From: Melioribacteraceae bacterium
GTDB lineage: Bacteria; Bacteroidota; Ignavibacteria; Ignavibacteriales; Melioribacteraceae
Length of the DNA: 64,000 nt
Assembly (NCBI GenBank): GCA_021647785.1
Contig: JAKIUC010000019.1
Coordinates: forward strand, 1 to 64,000
Direction of reading: 5' to 3'
Made by a program: the position numbers and the translations under genes. Below are positions 24,669 through 33,164 of this stretch, one piece after another (the first letter of the stretch is position 1; every line of letters begins with the position of its first letter). The notes under the pieces are model-generated. The model ran no database searches, was not told the origin of the DNA, and saw nothing but the letters and a program-made list of their open reading frames with translations.

Positions 24669-27600
24669 ATGAAGCTAAAAACTACACTAATTTTATTAAC
24701 CCTGCTTATATCAACAAGTCTTGTAGCACAAGATTTATTTGTTAGAAGTGCTGTGATTCCTATTCCGGTTGCTGATCAAAACTTAGGGATTGGAAATGTT
24801 CTTGCCGGCGTTGATTTTGACGGTGATGGCAAAACAGAAATGTATTTTGTAAATGATATGTGGGACCAAGCTGGAGAAGTATATACTCCAAGAATGTACA
24901 AGTATGAGTTGAATGGAACTTCATGGGATTCTGTTTGGAGTGCTGCATTACCTCGTACACAAAATACTTGGCCTGGTCTTGCCCAAGCTGATTTAGATGG
25001 CGATGGTAAACCTGAAGTTATTTGGACACCTGCAGAAGGTTCAAGAACTCCTTCACCTGCAAGAATCTATGTGTTTGAAGCTCCTGGAGATGGCAGCGAC
25101 AACATGGGTGTTGATGATGGTGCTGGCGGCTGGAAAGCAAACACTGAATGGAATTTTGATCTACCTGATGGTGCCAGCATGCGTGCTATTAAAATAGTTG
25201 TTGCCGATTTTGATGGCGACGGTAAACAAGAAGTTGCTTTAGCTGATAGAAAAAGTTATTTCTCAATGGCTATTGTATCAGTTAGTGATGTTCCTGATGA
25301 TGCTAATGGCAGCGAAACTTGGACTTTAGAATTTAATGGTAAAGATGTTCAAGCAAATGAATTTATTCGTAATGGTGAAATTGCTTCACCTGATGGTGGT
25401 TTCGGTAATGCTGTTGCTGGTATGGATTATGATGGTGATGGACTTATTGAAATGTATGCTGTTAATAATAATTGGGTTGATGGTGCTGGTGGAGAATTAA
25501 TTCCAACTCTTTTTAAGTATGAATATGTTGCTGGTGCTTGGATAAAAAAATGGGAAACTATTGTAAATTATATTCCAGCACAAAATACATGGCCAATTCT
25601 CTTAGCTGGTGATTGGGATAATGATGGTAAAGGAGAAATTATTTGGACTCCCATAAACAATCTTGATGCAACAACTAATCCTAACCCTGATAGAATTTTA
25701 GTTTACGAATTCCCTGGCGATTCTACATCAGATGCTATGGGTATTGATAACGGTGATGGTACTTGGAACCCTAATGCTGCCTGGAACTTTGATGTTCCTG
25801 ATATGACAGAGATGAGACCTTTTGGTGCTGTACTTACTGATGTTGATAGTGATGGTACAGACGAATTTGTATTTGCCGAGAGAAAAGAATATTATGGTTG
25901 GGGTGTAGTCTCTGTAAGTGATATACCAGATCTTGGTGATGGTTCTGAAACATGGACTATGGAAGCAAATGGTACCAGCGATAACTCTGGTAGTAATTAC
26001 AGAGATGTATTAGTTGATGAGAACATTATTTACGTATTTGATTGGAATGGAGATATACAATCAATTGAAGCTACTGGTTCTTCATATGATTCACTAAAAA
26101 CACAAAATATTGGTTCATCATGGGTTTTTAGAGGTGCCAATGTTACTGATTTAGATAATGATGGAATTACTGAATTTATTGTGAATGATTATGGTGGTAG
26201 TGGTTCTAAGTCAATTTGGGTACTACAAAAAGATGCTGATTCTTTAGTTGCAACTGCTATTGTAGATTTCTCAGCAAATACGGCAAGTAGAATTACAACC
26301 GTAAGAGTTGGTAATATAGATTCAGATTCACTTGCTGAATTTATTGTTGGCTTTAGACAAACTGATGAAGTTTACAAAGTTGACTATCTAGGCGGAGATA
26401 TTACGGATCCTGCAAATTATACTACTTCCCTTCTTGACAAAGGGATAATTGGTGAAGATGGTAAAGGGCAAATAGACATTATAGTACTTGCAAATATTGA
26501 TGGCGATGATGCTGATGAAGTTATGTACGCTGGTCCACCAAGATCTTTTGATGCTAATGCTTTAGATATGGGTAGTGGAGATTTTGGCGATTGGTCAATT
26601 GGTTCATCTAATTGGGATGTTGTAACAGTAAACACTGAGGATGCTGTAGTTGCTGTTAGTATGAATCTTAGTGGAGATATTTACCCAGTATTTTATCACC
26701 CAGATAGCTCAAAATATAAATTTGGTCATTTCCAAAGTGGAATTATTGGCGGAAATGGAAACTTCCTATCTGCAAGTTCTGGTGATGTAGATGGTGATGG
26801 AAATGATGAAATATTTATGGGCGAATATTGGGGTTCAGCTAAAGTTTATATGCTTATGGTAAATGAAAATGGTGCAGCAGAAGCTCATATGATTGCAGAT
26901 TTAAGCCTACTTGGTGCAACAAGATTAACTGGTGGTGCTGCAGGAGATATTGATGGTGATGGAAACATCGATTTAGTTTTTGGTACCAGAGATGGCTCGC
27001 CTTGGAACTCTGTTTATAGAGTTAAATATATGGGTGGTGACCCTACAGATATCAATAGTTGGGGTAGTGAACTTATTGATTCAGGTATTCTTGCATCTGG
27101 TGGTCAAATAGATATAGTTCAATTAGCAAATGTTGATAATGATGCTGATCTTGAGGTTATCTATAGTGGTGTACCACGAGGTGATGGATATTTACCAATA
27201 GTTGTTCTTGACTTACAAAAAGTAAGTGCAGAGGCAATTGCTGGTGTAAAAATTGATTCTGATGGTGATGGTGTTCCTGATAGATTGGGTGAGCAAGTTG
27301 TAACTATGGGTATTGTTACATCATTAAACTTCTCTAGTTCAGGTTATCTTACAACTATTCAAGACGAATCTGCTGCAATTCACTTATGGTCTTCAGGTGA
27401 TACATTATCAAATTATAATATTGGTGATAGAGTTCAAGTTTCGGGAGAAGTTGCACAATTCAGAGGACTAACCGAAATTTATACAACTCCAGAAGATATC
27501 TTATTTTTAGGTACTGCTACTACACCTGAGCCAATGGTTGTAACTATTGCTGATTTACAGGCAGACCCAGAGAAATATGAATCAATGTTACTTAAAATTA

Positions 27601-28517
27601 ATGCTATTACTTTGTCAGGTGGTACTTGGCCTGCAGAAGGTAGTAACGCAAACCTTGATATGACAGATGGATACCTTGAAACAAGAGTAAGAATAGATAA
27701 AGACCTAGATTTAGATGGTCAACCTGAACCTGTATGGCCAGTCAATGTTATTGTTGTAGGTGCTCAATATTCAAGCAGTTCATCTGTTGTCAATGATGGA
27801 TATCAATATTTTCCAAGAATGTATAGTGACTTTGAACAAAATGTTGCAGCTCCACCATCACCTTATTTCTTCTTTACTGAGGAAACTGCTGCCTTAGATG
27901 GAGGAGAATATGAAATTACTAATGTTGATGAAGATTATTCATTAGTGTGGCATCCTGCTGTTGATTTAAATGGTGAAGCTCTAATATATCAAGTTGTTGG
28001 AATTAATGAAGGTAATGAAATTCTTTTAACTTCTTCTGATAATAATGCTGTAGATACCGTCTATTCTCAAACTGGACAAGATGTTATTGATATTATATTA
28101 GCTAATAGTAGTGATAATATGTTAGAAATTTCATACACTATTCGGACTGTTAGTTCAAATCCTGCAGAAGGTATTATTTCAAGTGTTGATACCATTACTG
28201 TAACTTTTAAAGATATGGTAACAGATATTAATGATAGAAATATTATTCCAAAAGAATTCTTTGTTGATCAAAACTATCCTAACCCGTTCAACCCAACAAC
28301 AACTATTAAATTTGGATTACCTGTTCAGGCTGAAGTTAATTTGATTATTTATGATATTTTAGGACGTGAAGTTACAAGATTAGTAAATAGTAAAGTTATG
28401 AGTGCAGGTGTTTATCAATATTCGTTTGATGCAGGGAGACTTGCTAGTGGAACTTATATTTATAGATTGCAAGCTGATAAGAAAGTAGAAGTTAAGAAAA
28501 TGCTTTTGCTAAAATAG
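24669..28517 (+). CDS. Large secreted FG-GAP/VCBS repeat protein with T9SS sorting domain
   Basis: A 1282-residue secreted protein: signal peptide to about 21, then many FG-GAP-like repeats with calcium-type loops (DFDGDGKTEMY, DLDGDGKPEV, DVDGDGNDEI, DIDGDGNIDLV). Residues of about 28-210 and 235-420 are a tandem duplication (both with QNTWP, GDG and SETWT landmarks). An OB-like DUF5689-type domain follows at about 870-1045 (VTMGIVTSLNFSSSGYLTTI), and the T9SS sorting domain starts with VDQNYPNPFNPTTTIKF. GGAGG at 24657-24661 suits ATG 24669 better than ATG 24666. Likely an adhesin or surface-binding protein; the ligand is unknown. Confidence 0.87.
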   Translation: MKLKTTLILLTLLISTSLVAQDLFVRSAVIPIPVADQNLGIGNVLAGVDFDGDGKTEMYFVNDMWDQAGEVYTPRMYKYELNGTSWDSVWSAALPRTQNTWPGLAQADLDGDGKPEVIWTPAEGSRTPSPARIYVFEAPGDGSDNMGVDDGAGGWKANTEWNFDLPDGASMRAIKIVVADFDGDGKQEVALADRKSYFSMAIVSVSDVPDDANGSETWTLEFNGKDVQANEFIRNGEIASPDGGFGNAVAGMDYDGDGLIEMYAVNNNWVDGAGGELIPTLFKYEYVAGAWIKKWETIVNYIPAQNTWPILLAGDWDNDGKGEIIWTPINNLDATTNPNPDRILVYEFPGDSTSDAMGIDNGDGTWNPNAAWNFDVPDMTEMRPFGAVLTDVDSDGTDEFVFAERKEYYGWGVVSVSDIPDLGDGSETWTMEANGTSDNSGSNYRDVLVDENIIYVFDWNGDIQSIEATGSSYDSLKTQNIGSSWVFRGANVTDLDNDGITEFIVNDYGGSGSKSIWVLQKDADSLVATAIVDFSANTASRITTVRVGNIDSDSLAEFIVGFRQTDEVYKVDYLGGDITDPANYTTSLLDKGIIGEDGKGQIDIIVLANIDGDDADEVMYAGPPRSFDANALDMGSGDFGDWSIGSSNWDVVTVNTEDAVVAVSMNLSGDIYPVFYHPDSSKYKFGHFQSGIIGGNGNFLSASSGDVDGDGNDEIFMGEYWGSAKVYMLMVNENGAAEAHMIADLSLLGATRLTGGAAGDIDGDGNIDLVFGTRDGSPWNSVYRVKYMGGDPTDINSWGSELIDSGILASGGQIDIVQLANVDNDADLEVIYSGVPRGDGYLPIVVLDLQKVSAEAIAGVKIDSDGDGVPDRLGEQVVTMGIVTSLNFSSSGYLTTIQDESAAIHLWSSGDTLSNYNIGDRVQVSGEVAQFRGLTEIYTTPEDILFLGTATTPEPMVVTIADLQADPEKYESMLLKINAITLSGGTWPAEGSNANLDMTDGYLETRVRIDKDLDLDGQPEPVWPVNVIVVGAQYSSSSSVVNDGYQYFPRMYSDFEQNVAAPPSPYFFFTEETAALDGGEYEITNVDEDYSLVWHPAVDLNGEALIYQVVGINEGNEILLTSSDNNAVDTVYSQTGQDVIDIILANSSDNMLEISYTIRTVSSNPAEGIISSVDTITVTFKDMVTDINDRNIIPKEFFVDQNYPNPFNPTTTIKFGLPVQAEVNLIIYDILGREVTRLVNSKVMSAGVYQYSFDAGRLASGTYIYRLQADKKVEVKKMLLLK

Positions 28518-28530
28518 TATATTTTAGGAG

Positions 28531-28627
28531 AGTCCCTTTGGGATTGCTGTTAAAATAATCAAGCGAAGCGAAGTATTATTTTAACACAATCCCGTGCTTT
28601 TTACGGGATTGCTGTTGAAATAATACA
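28531..28627. repeat. Composite repeat: direct and inverted copies of GGGATTGCTGTTAAAATAAT
   Basis: The unit occurs at 28540-28559 and again, slightly changed, from about 28605 to 28624, with an inverted copy (ATTATTTTAACACAATCCC) at about 28575-28593 between them. An inner hairpin AATCCCGT/ACGGGATT spans 28588-28610. A related unit (cgggactgttcttaaataat) lies at about 38640-38659. Confidence 0.55.
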
Positions 28628-28646
28628 ATAATCATTTTCAAATTTT

Positions 28647-28674
28647 AAGCCCGGTTTTGTCCGGGCTTTTTTTA
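28647..28674 (+). terminator. Intrinsic terminator after the large T9SS gene
   Basis: AAGCCCGG at 28647-28654 pairs with CCGGGCTT at 28661-28668 around a TTTTGT loop, followed by a run of T. It is the first strong terminator after the stop at 28517. Confidence 0.85.
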
Positions 28675-28837
28675 TCCCATCATCTAAAAACCCAACTTCT
28701 GGAATTAGATTTAAATTATAACAAACTAAATTTTTCTAAAACTGCAGGAACAGTGGTATGTTAGTAATTTATAATGTGTGTTGATTAAAGAGCCGCAAAA
28801 CGGTTATATGTTCTTTTGTTTGTTTCAAAGGGAATAT

Positions 28838-28995
28838 GTCTCCCGCACGGTGGGATTGTTTTATTTGGGTTTTGTATATTTGCATATCGCTGCGATGCAG
28901 CTATTTTACAAAGAGCCAATCTTGGCTATAGGTCTCTTGCCATTATCCACCTTTACGGATTTCAGTTCAATTATTTTCCTACCACTATAAATCGT
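28838..28995. repeat. Train of four small diversified hairpins between genes
   Basis: In the 28518-29205 gap, beyond the terminator, are four short stem-loops in series: near 28838 (CCCGCACGGTGGG, imperfect), near 28881 (GCATATCGCTGCGATGC), near 28916 (AGCCAATCTTGGCT, perfect) and near 28943 (ATCCACCTTTACGGAT). They end in a segment (cattatcc...caattatttt...ccactataaat, 28938-28991) that is repeated in diverged form at 35156-35208. No gene is supported here. Confidence 0.5.
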
Positions 28996-29135
28996 CTATA
29001 ACCATTATTTAAATACGTTTTCAGTCATTACTATTCAATATCAACACAGTACTTTGTTTTTCTGAATAACTATACAATTGTTACACATAGTGTAACATAT
29101 ACTAATATGAGTTATCTAATTTTTAAATATACTAA

Positions 29136-29167
29136 TTTGTGTCTTGTTTTAAATTGTAGTATTTTTG
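29136..29167 (+). promoter_or_regulatory. Bacteroidetes-type promoter for the lysine operon
   Basis: TTTG at 29136-29139 and TATTTTTG at 29160-29167, spaced by 20 bases, match the known -33 TTTG / -7 TAnnTTTG consensus used by the Bacteroidetes main sigma factor. Transcription would start near 29174, giving a leader of about 30 bases before lysW. No attenuator or riboswitch is visible in so short a leader. Confidence 0.55.
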
Positions 29168-29205
29168 CAGTTCAATTTTTTGTAAAAAAGAAGTAGGATA
29201 AAATA

Positions 29206-29370
29206 ATGGCAGAATGTCCAGTATGTGGTGCTGAAATTGAAAAAGCATCAGACACAGTTCTTGGTGAGCTTTTAGAATGCTCTGATTGTGGTACTGAATT
29301 AGAAGTAACAAATCTTGACCCTTTCCAAGTTGAGGAAGCACCTCAAGAAGAAGAAGATTGGGGCGAGTAG
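29206..29370 (+). CDS. lysW: LysW amino-group carrier protein
   Basis: A 54-residue acidic protein. Cys4, Cys7, Cys25 and Cys28 (CPVC...CSDC) form a zinc ribbon, and the C-terminus is EDWGE, the hallmark of LysW: the gamma-carboxyl of the last Glu is joined to the amino group of alpha-aminoadipate, which stays attached while it is converted to lysine. It opens the operon lysW-lysS-lysX-lysY-amidohydrolase-lysZ-lysJ. The stop codon is one base from the next gene's GTG start, suggesting coupled translation. The match is to the whole known family pattern. Confidence 0.95.
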   Translation: MAECPVCGAEIEKASDTVLGELLECSDCGTELEVTNLDPFQVEEAPQEEEDWGE

Positions 29371-29371
29371 C

Positions 29372-30541
29372 GTGCTTCAAGTTCTTGATTCGACATTACG
29401 AGAAGGTGAGCAAACGCCCGGAGTCTATTTTGACAAGCATATAAAACTTGCAATTGCAAAAATGTTAGATGACATTGGTGTGGGTATAATTGAAACTGGT
29501 CATCCGTCAGTTACAAAAGAAATTCATGATTCAGTACAGTTAATTGCTCATGGTGGATTTAATGCTACAATAGGTGCACATGCCCGCTCATTAAAAAGCG
29601 ATGTTGAACTTGCACTTAATTGTGGTGTTGATTTTATTGGAATTTTCTATTGTGTTTCTGATGATAGATTGAGTACAGTTTTTAAAAAGGACTTAGACCA
29701 AGCTATTACTCAAATTACAGATGTTATTAAATTTGCTAAAAGTGTAAATCATGAAATAATAATTCGCTACACTCCAGAGGACACGGTACGTTCAGAGTTT
29801 AGCAATGTTGTAGCTGCTTCTGTGGCTGCTGTTAAAGCTGGTGCGGATGTTATTAGTGTTGCCGATACTACTGGCTATATGATTCCTGGTACAGATAGAA
29901 GTATGTACGATTATGTTTCCAAATTAAAATCTGAATTAAACTCACGTGGTCTCCATCCTAAAATTGCTGTTCATTGTCATAACGACCGTGGTTTCGCACT
30001 TGCTAATGCAATTGGTGCGTACCGTGCTGGTGCAGAAATAATTGACGCATCTGTGCTGGGACTTGGCGAACGTGCCGGCATTGTTGATTTAGCTCAATTG
30101 CTGGTTGTGCTTTCAGCAGATTTTGGATTGGATAAGTGGAAGTTAGATAAGTTAGATGAACTGTACCAATTTGTGAGTGAGCATTCAGGAGTTCCAATAC
30201 CACGCAACTATCCTATTGTTGGCAAGCATGCCTTTACACACTGTGCAGGTGTTCATACCCACGCCGCAGCTATAAATCCCACACATTACGAAAGTTTAAA
30301 CCCTGAACTTATTGGAAAAGAGCGTTCATTCTCTCTTGACCAAATGTCAGGCATTGCATCCTTACAACATGCATTATCACTTACTAACGAGAGTGAATTA
30401 TCTGAGGAACTTCAACGTGAAGTTTTATCGGAAGTAAAAAACATTGGACAAAAAGGGAAAGCAGTTGAACTAACTGAACTTCCGCACATTGTTCATTACA
30501 TAAAGCAAAACTATAAGCATAAGAAGAAGAAATCTAAATAA
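29372..30541 (+). CDS. lysS: Homocitrate synthase
   Basis: A 389-residue DRE-TIM metallolyase that should condense acetyl-CoA with 2-oxoglutarate, the first step of the aminoadipate route. It has VLDSTLREGEQTPGVYF with the catalytic Arg, IETGHPSV, ADTTGYM, the metal site HCHNDRGFALAN, and HAFTHCAGVHTHA near 290. Isopropylmalate synthases are close relatives; the choice rests on position between lysW and lysX. GTG at 29372 is the natural start, just after the lysW stop; an earlier in-frame start would lie within lysW. Confidence 0.88.
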   Translation: MLQVLDSTLREGEQTPGVYFDKHIKLAIAKMLDDIGVGIIETGHPSVTKEIHDSVQLIAHGGFNATIGAHARSLKSDVELALNCGVDFIGIFYCVSDDRLSTVFKKDLDQAITQITDVIKFAKSVNHEIIIRYTPEDTVRSEFSNVVAASVAAVKAGADVISVADTTGYMIPGTDRSMYDYVSKLKSELNSRGLHPKIAVHCHNDRGFALANAIGAYRAGAEIIDASVLGLGERAGIVDLAQLLVVLSADFGLDKWKLDKLDELYQFVSEHSGVPIPRNYPIVGKHAFTHCAGVHTHAAAINPTHYESLNPELIGKERSFSLDQMSGIASLQHALSLTNESELSEELQREVLSEVKNIGQKGKAVELTELPHIVHYIKQNYKHKKKKSK

Positions 30542-30615
30542 TTTTATTTAGTATTTTTCTAATATCTGCATTTTAATATTCCCATAAAAGAAAGAACTAA
30601 ATCAAGGAGAAAACC

Positions 30616-31467
30616 ATGAGAGTTGGATTTTTACATTCACTAATACGAAAAGATGAAAAACTTCTAATAGAAGAATTTAATAAAAGAGACGATGTTGAGT
30701 TAGTTATGATGGATGACCGAAAGCTAAAGTTTGATTTGAAGAATAGTCAATTTAATATTGATGTTTTGATTGAACGGTCTATAAATCACTCCAGAGCTTT
30801 GCACGCTATTAAACTACTTGAAAGTGCTGGTGTAAAGTGTGTTAACACATTTGAAGTTGCAACAATTTGCGGAGATAAGCTTTTAACCTCATCAGCATTG
30901 CAGGATAACAATATTCCTCAACCAGATGTAAAAGTAGCCTTCACCGAAACTTCTGCTCTCGAAGCAATTGAGGAGATGGGTTATCCGGTTGTGCTTAAAC
31001 CAGCAGTTGGTTCTTGGGGCAGATTACTTTCAAAAATTAATGATAGAGATGCGGCTGAATCAATTCTTGAACATAAAACTGTGCTTGGTACATATCACCA
31101 TTCCATTTTTTATATTCAAAAATATGTTGATAAAAAAGATGGAAGAGATATTCGCAGCTTTGTTGTGGGTGATACTTGCATTGCAGCTATTTATCGCGGC
31201 TCGGAACATTGGATAACAAACACAGCAAAAGGTGCAGTTGCATCAAAGTGTGAAGTAACAAAAGAGATTGCCGATATCTCTATTGCTGCTGCAAAAGCTG
31301 TTGGCGGAGGTGTTGTTGCAATAGATCTCTTTGAAACAAAAGAGAACAAGTTAATGGTAAATGAAGTAAACTATACAATGGAATTTAAAAACAGCATTGC
31401 TACTACTGGTGTTGATATTCCGAAACTTGTGGTAGATTATATATTAAAAATTGGAAGGAGTAATTAA
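30616..31467 (+). CDS. lysX: LysW-aminoadipate ligase LysX (ATP-grasp)
   Basis: A 283-residue RimK-type ATP-grasp ligase that joins aminoadipate to the C-terminal Glu of LysW. Motifs are [68 protein letters not shown] and the LysX/ArgX signature [13 protein letters not shown] near the C-terminus. An AAGGAGA ribosome site precedes the ATG. The related ArgX acts on glutamate; with a single copy here, action on both substrates cannot be excluded. Confidence 0.95.
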   Translation: MRVGFLHSLIRKDEKLLIEEFNKRDDVELVMMDDRKLKFDLKNSQFNIDVLIERSINHSRALHAIKLLESAGVKCVNTFEVATICGDKLLTSSALQDNNIPQPDVKVAFTETSALEAIEEMGYPVVLKPAVGSWGRLLSKINDRDAAESILEHKTVLGTYHHSIFYIQKYVDKKDGRDIRSFVVGDTCIAAIYRGSEHWITNTAKGAVASKCEVTKEIADISIAAAKAVGGGVVAIDLFETKENKLMVNEVNYTMEFKNSIATTGVDIPKLVVDYILKIGRSN

Positions 31468-32514
31468 ATGAGTAAAATTAGTGTCTCAATTATTGGAGCC
31501 TCTGGCTATACGGGTGGCGAGTTATTGCGGCTTTTACTTTTCCATCCTGATATTGAAGTGAAACAAATTACATCCAGTTCATACTACGGAAAGCTTGCGT
31601 ACAAAGCACATCCAAATTTAAGAAAAGTTACATCTTTGAAATTTTGCAGTATTGATGAACTTGAGAAAGTGGATGCTCTATTTCTCTGTACTCCACACGG
31701 AGAATCGATGAAAAGAATAGATGAGTTTAAAGAACTTGCAGATAAAGTTATTGACCTAAGTGGTGATTTCAGATTAAACGATGTTGCTGATTTTGAAAAA
31801 TGGTACAACCAGCCGCACTTAAATCCAAAGATGCTGCAGAGTTTTGTTTACGGAATTCCTGAACTTCACCGAAATGAAATGAAAGATGCTCACTTCATTT
31901 CAAGTGCCGGATGCAATGCAACCACCACTATACTTGGACTTTATCCACTTTACAAAAATGGATTAGTCGAAATTGATAGAACAGTAGTTGAAGTAAAAGT
32001 TGGGTCAAGTGAGGGTGGTAAAAAATCATCCTTTGCTACACATCATCCGGAGCGGAGTGGTGCTATGCGGTCATACAAACCAACTGCCCATAGGCATACT
32101 GCTGAAATAATTCAGGAACTCTCTTTTGATGAAAAAATTGAGATTCATTTTTCAGCTACATCTGTAGATATGATAAGAGGAACGTTGGCTACAAGTCATG
32201 TTTTCTTAAAAGAGAATTTAGCCGAAAAAGATATCTGGAAAGTTTACCGAAAAGCGTATGGTAACGAACCATTTATCAGAATCATTAAAGAGAGGGAAGG
32301 TAATTATCGCTACCCAGAACCTAAACTTTGCATAGGAACTAACTACTGTGATATTGGTTTTGAAAAGGACCCGCATTCAAATCGCCTTGTGGTTATTAGT
32401 GCAATAGATAATTTGATGAAGGGTGCTGCGGGGCAGGCATTGCAGGCGTTCAATATTATGTATGGCTTAGATGAAACAACTGGGCTTGAGTTTCCGGGAC
32501 TTCATCCTATTTAA
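31468..32514 (+). CDS. lysY: LysW-aminoadipate semialdehyde-forming reductase LysY
   Basis: A 348-residue member of the ArgC/LysY family that reduces the LysW-bound acyl phosphate to the semialdehyde with NADPH. It has the Rossmann start VSIIGASGYTGGELLRLLL, LCTPHGESM, VIDLSGDFRL, catalytic Cys149 in SSAGCNATTT, and KVGSSEGGKKSSFATHHPERSGAMR. It starts right after the lysX stop with a GGAAGGAG ribosome site. ArgC has the same fold; the operon decides the call. Confidence 0.93.
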   Translation: MSKISVSIIGASGYTGGELLRLLLFHPDIEVKQITSSSYYGKLAYKAHPNLRKVTSLKFCSIDELEKVDALFLCTPHGESMKRIDEFKELADKVIDLSGDFRLNDVADFEKWYNQPHLNPKMLQSFVYGIPELHRNEMKDAHFISSAGCNATTTILGLYPLYKNGLVEIDRTVVEVKVGSSEGGKKSSFATHHPERSGAMRSYKPTAHRHTAEIIQELSFDEKIEIHFSATSVDMIRGTLATSHVFLKENLAEKDIWKVYRKAYGNEPFIRIIKEREGNYRYPEPKLCIGTNYCDIGFEKDPHSNRLVVISAIDNLMKGAAGQALQAFNIMYGLDETTGLEFPGLHPI

Positions 32515-32525
32515 CGGAGGATTAA

Positions 32526-33164
32526 ATGTGCAGATTATTATTTGTGCAAAATAAAAATAACTTTCTCATTAGCGAGCATCTATTAAAGTTTGCTTCAATA
32601 GCCAAGAATAGCAAGGAATATCAAGGGCATGGCTGGGGTTGCAGTTATCTATTAGATGGTAATTGGGTTCACTATAAAAATATAAAACCAATTTGGGAAG
32701 ATGATATTAAAGAGTTTGGGAAAACAAAAAGGCTAATAGTTCACGCCCGCAGTGCTTTTGAGGATAGAGATATTGTGGTTGAAAACAATATGCCGTTTTA
32801 TGATAATAAATATATCTTCATATTTAATGGTGAACTGCGTAGAGTGAAAATAAAAGCTGATGGAAGAATTGGAGCAGAAAAAATATTCAATTTTATTAAA
32901 CGCTTTGATAAAGATGGAATGGAGAATGCACTTTCTAAGGGTGTTGATATTATTAAAAAGAAATCGGCATACGTTAGAGCAATGAATATTATCATTGCAG
33001 AAATAGATAAAGTACACTACTCTTCCCTATTCAATGAGGATGCAGAGTATTTCCAAATGTATTTCAAACAGAGTAAGAATGAATTGATAATCTGTTCAGA
33101 AATATATCCTAACGAAACAGGCTGGAATAAAATTGAAAATAAATCGAATGGAGTTTTTAAATGA
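32526..33164 (+). CDS. EgtC/YafJ-like class II glutamine amidotransferase-fold hydrolase
   Basis: A 212-residue Ntn hydrolase embedded between lysY and lysZ. Removal of Met exposes Cys2 (MCRLLF), the nucleophile of this fold. Other landmarks are YQGHGWGCSYL, IVHARSAF, NNMPFYDNKYIFIFNGEL and GRIGAEKIF, in the order found in YafJ and EgtC. No synthetase or ammonia-using domain is attached. EgtC uses this fold to cut a gamma-glutamyl bond. LysW-lysine is also a gamma-glutamyl amide and no lysK is present, so a lysine-releasing role is a reasonable hypothesis. GGAGG precedes the ATG; it overlaps lysZ by four bases (ATGA). Confidence 0.8.
   Translation: MCRLLFVQNKNNFLISEHLLKFASIAKNSKEYQGHGWGCSYLLDGNWVHYKNIKPIWEDDIKEFGKTKRLIVHARSAFEDRDIVVENNMPFYDNKYIFIFNGELRRVKIKADGRIGAEKIFNFIKRFDKDGMENALSKGVDIIKKKSAYVRAMNIIIAEIDKVHYSSLFNEDAEYFQMYFKQSKNELIICSEIYPNETGWNKIENKSNGVFK

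Noticed and set aside
28778-29001. Short plus-strand frames upstream of lysW
   Set aside because: They consist of the hairpin train and part of the dispersed repeat; no start signal or conserved protein pattern.
29315-29371. Longer start for homocitrate synthase
   Set aside because: The extra 19 residues are lysine-rich, read from within lysW in another frame and absent from the family; GTG 29372 fits.
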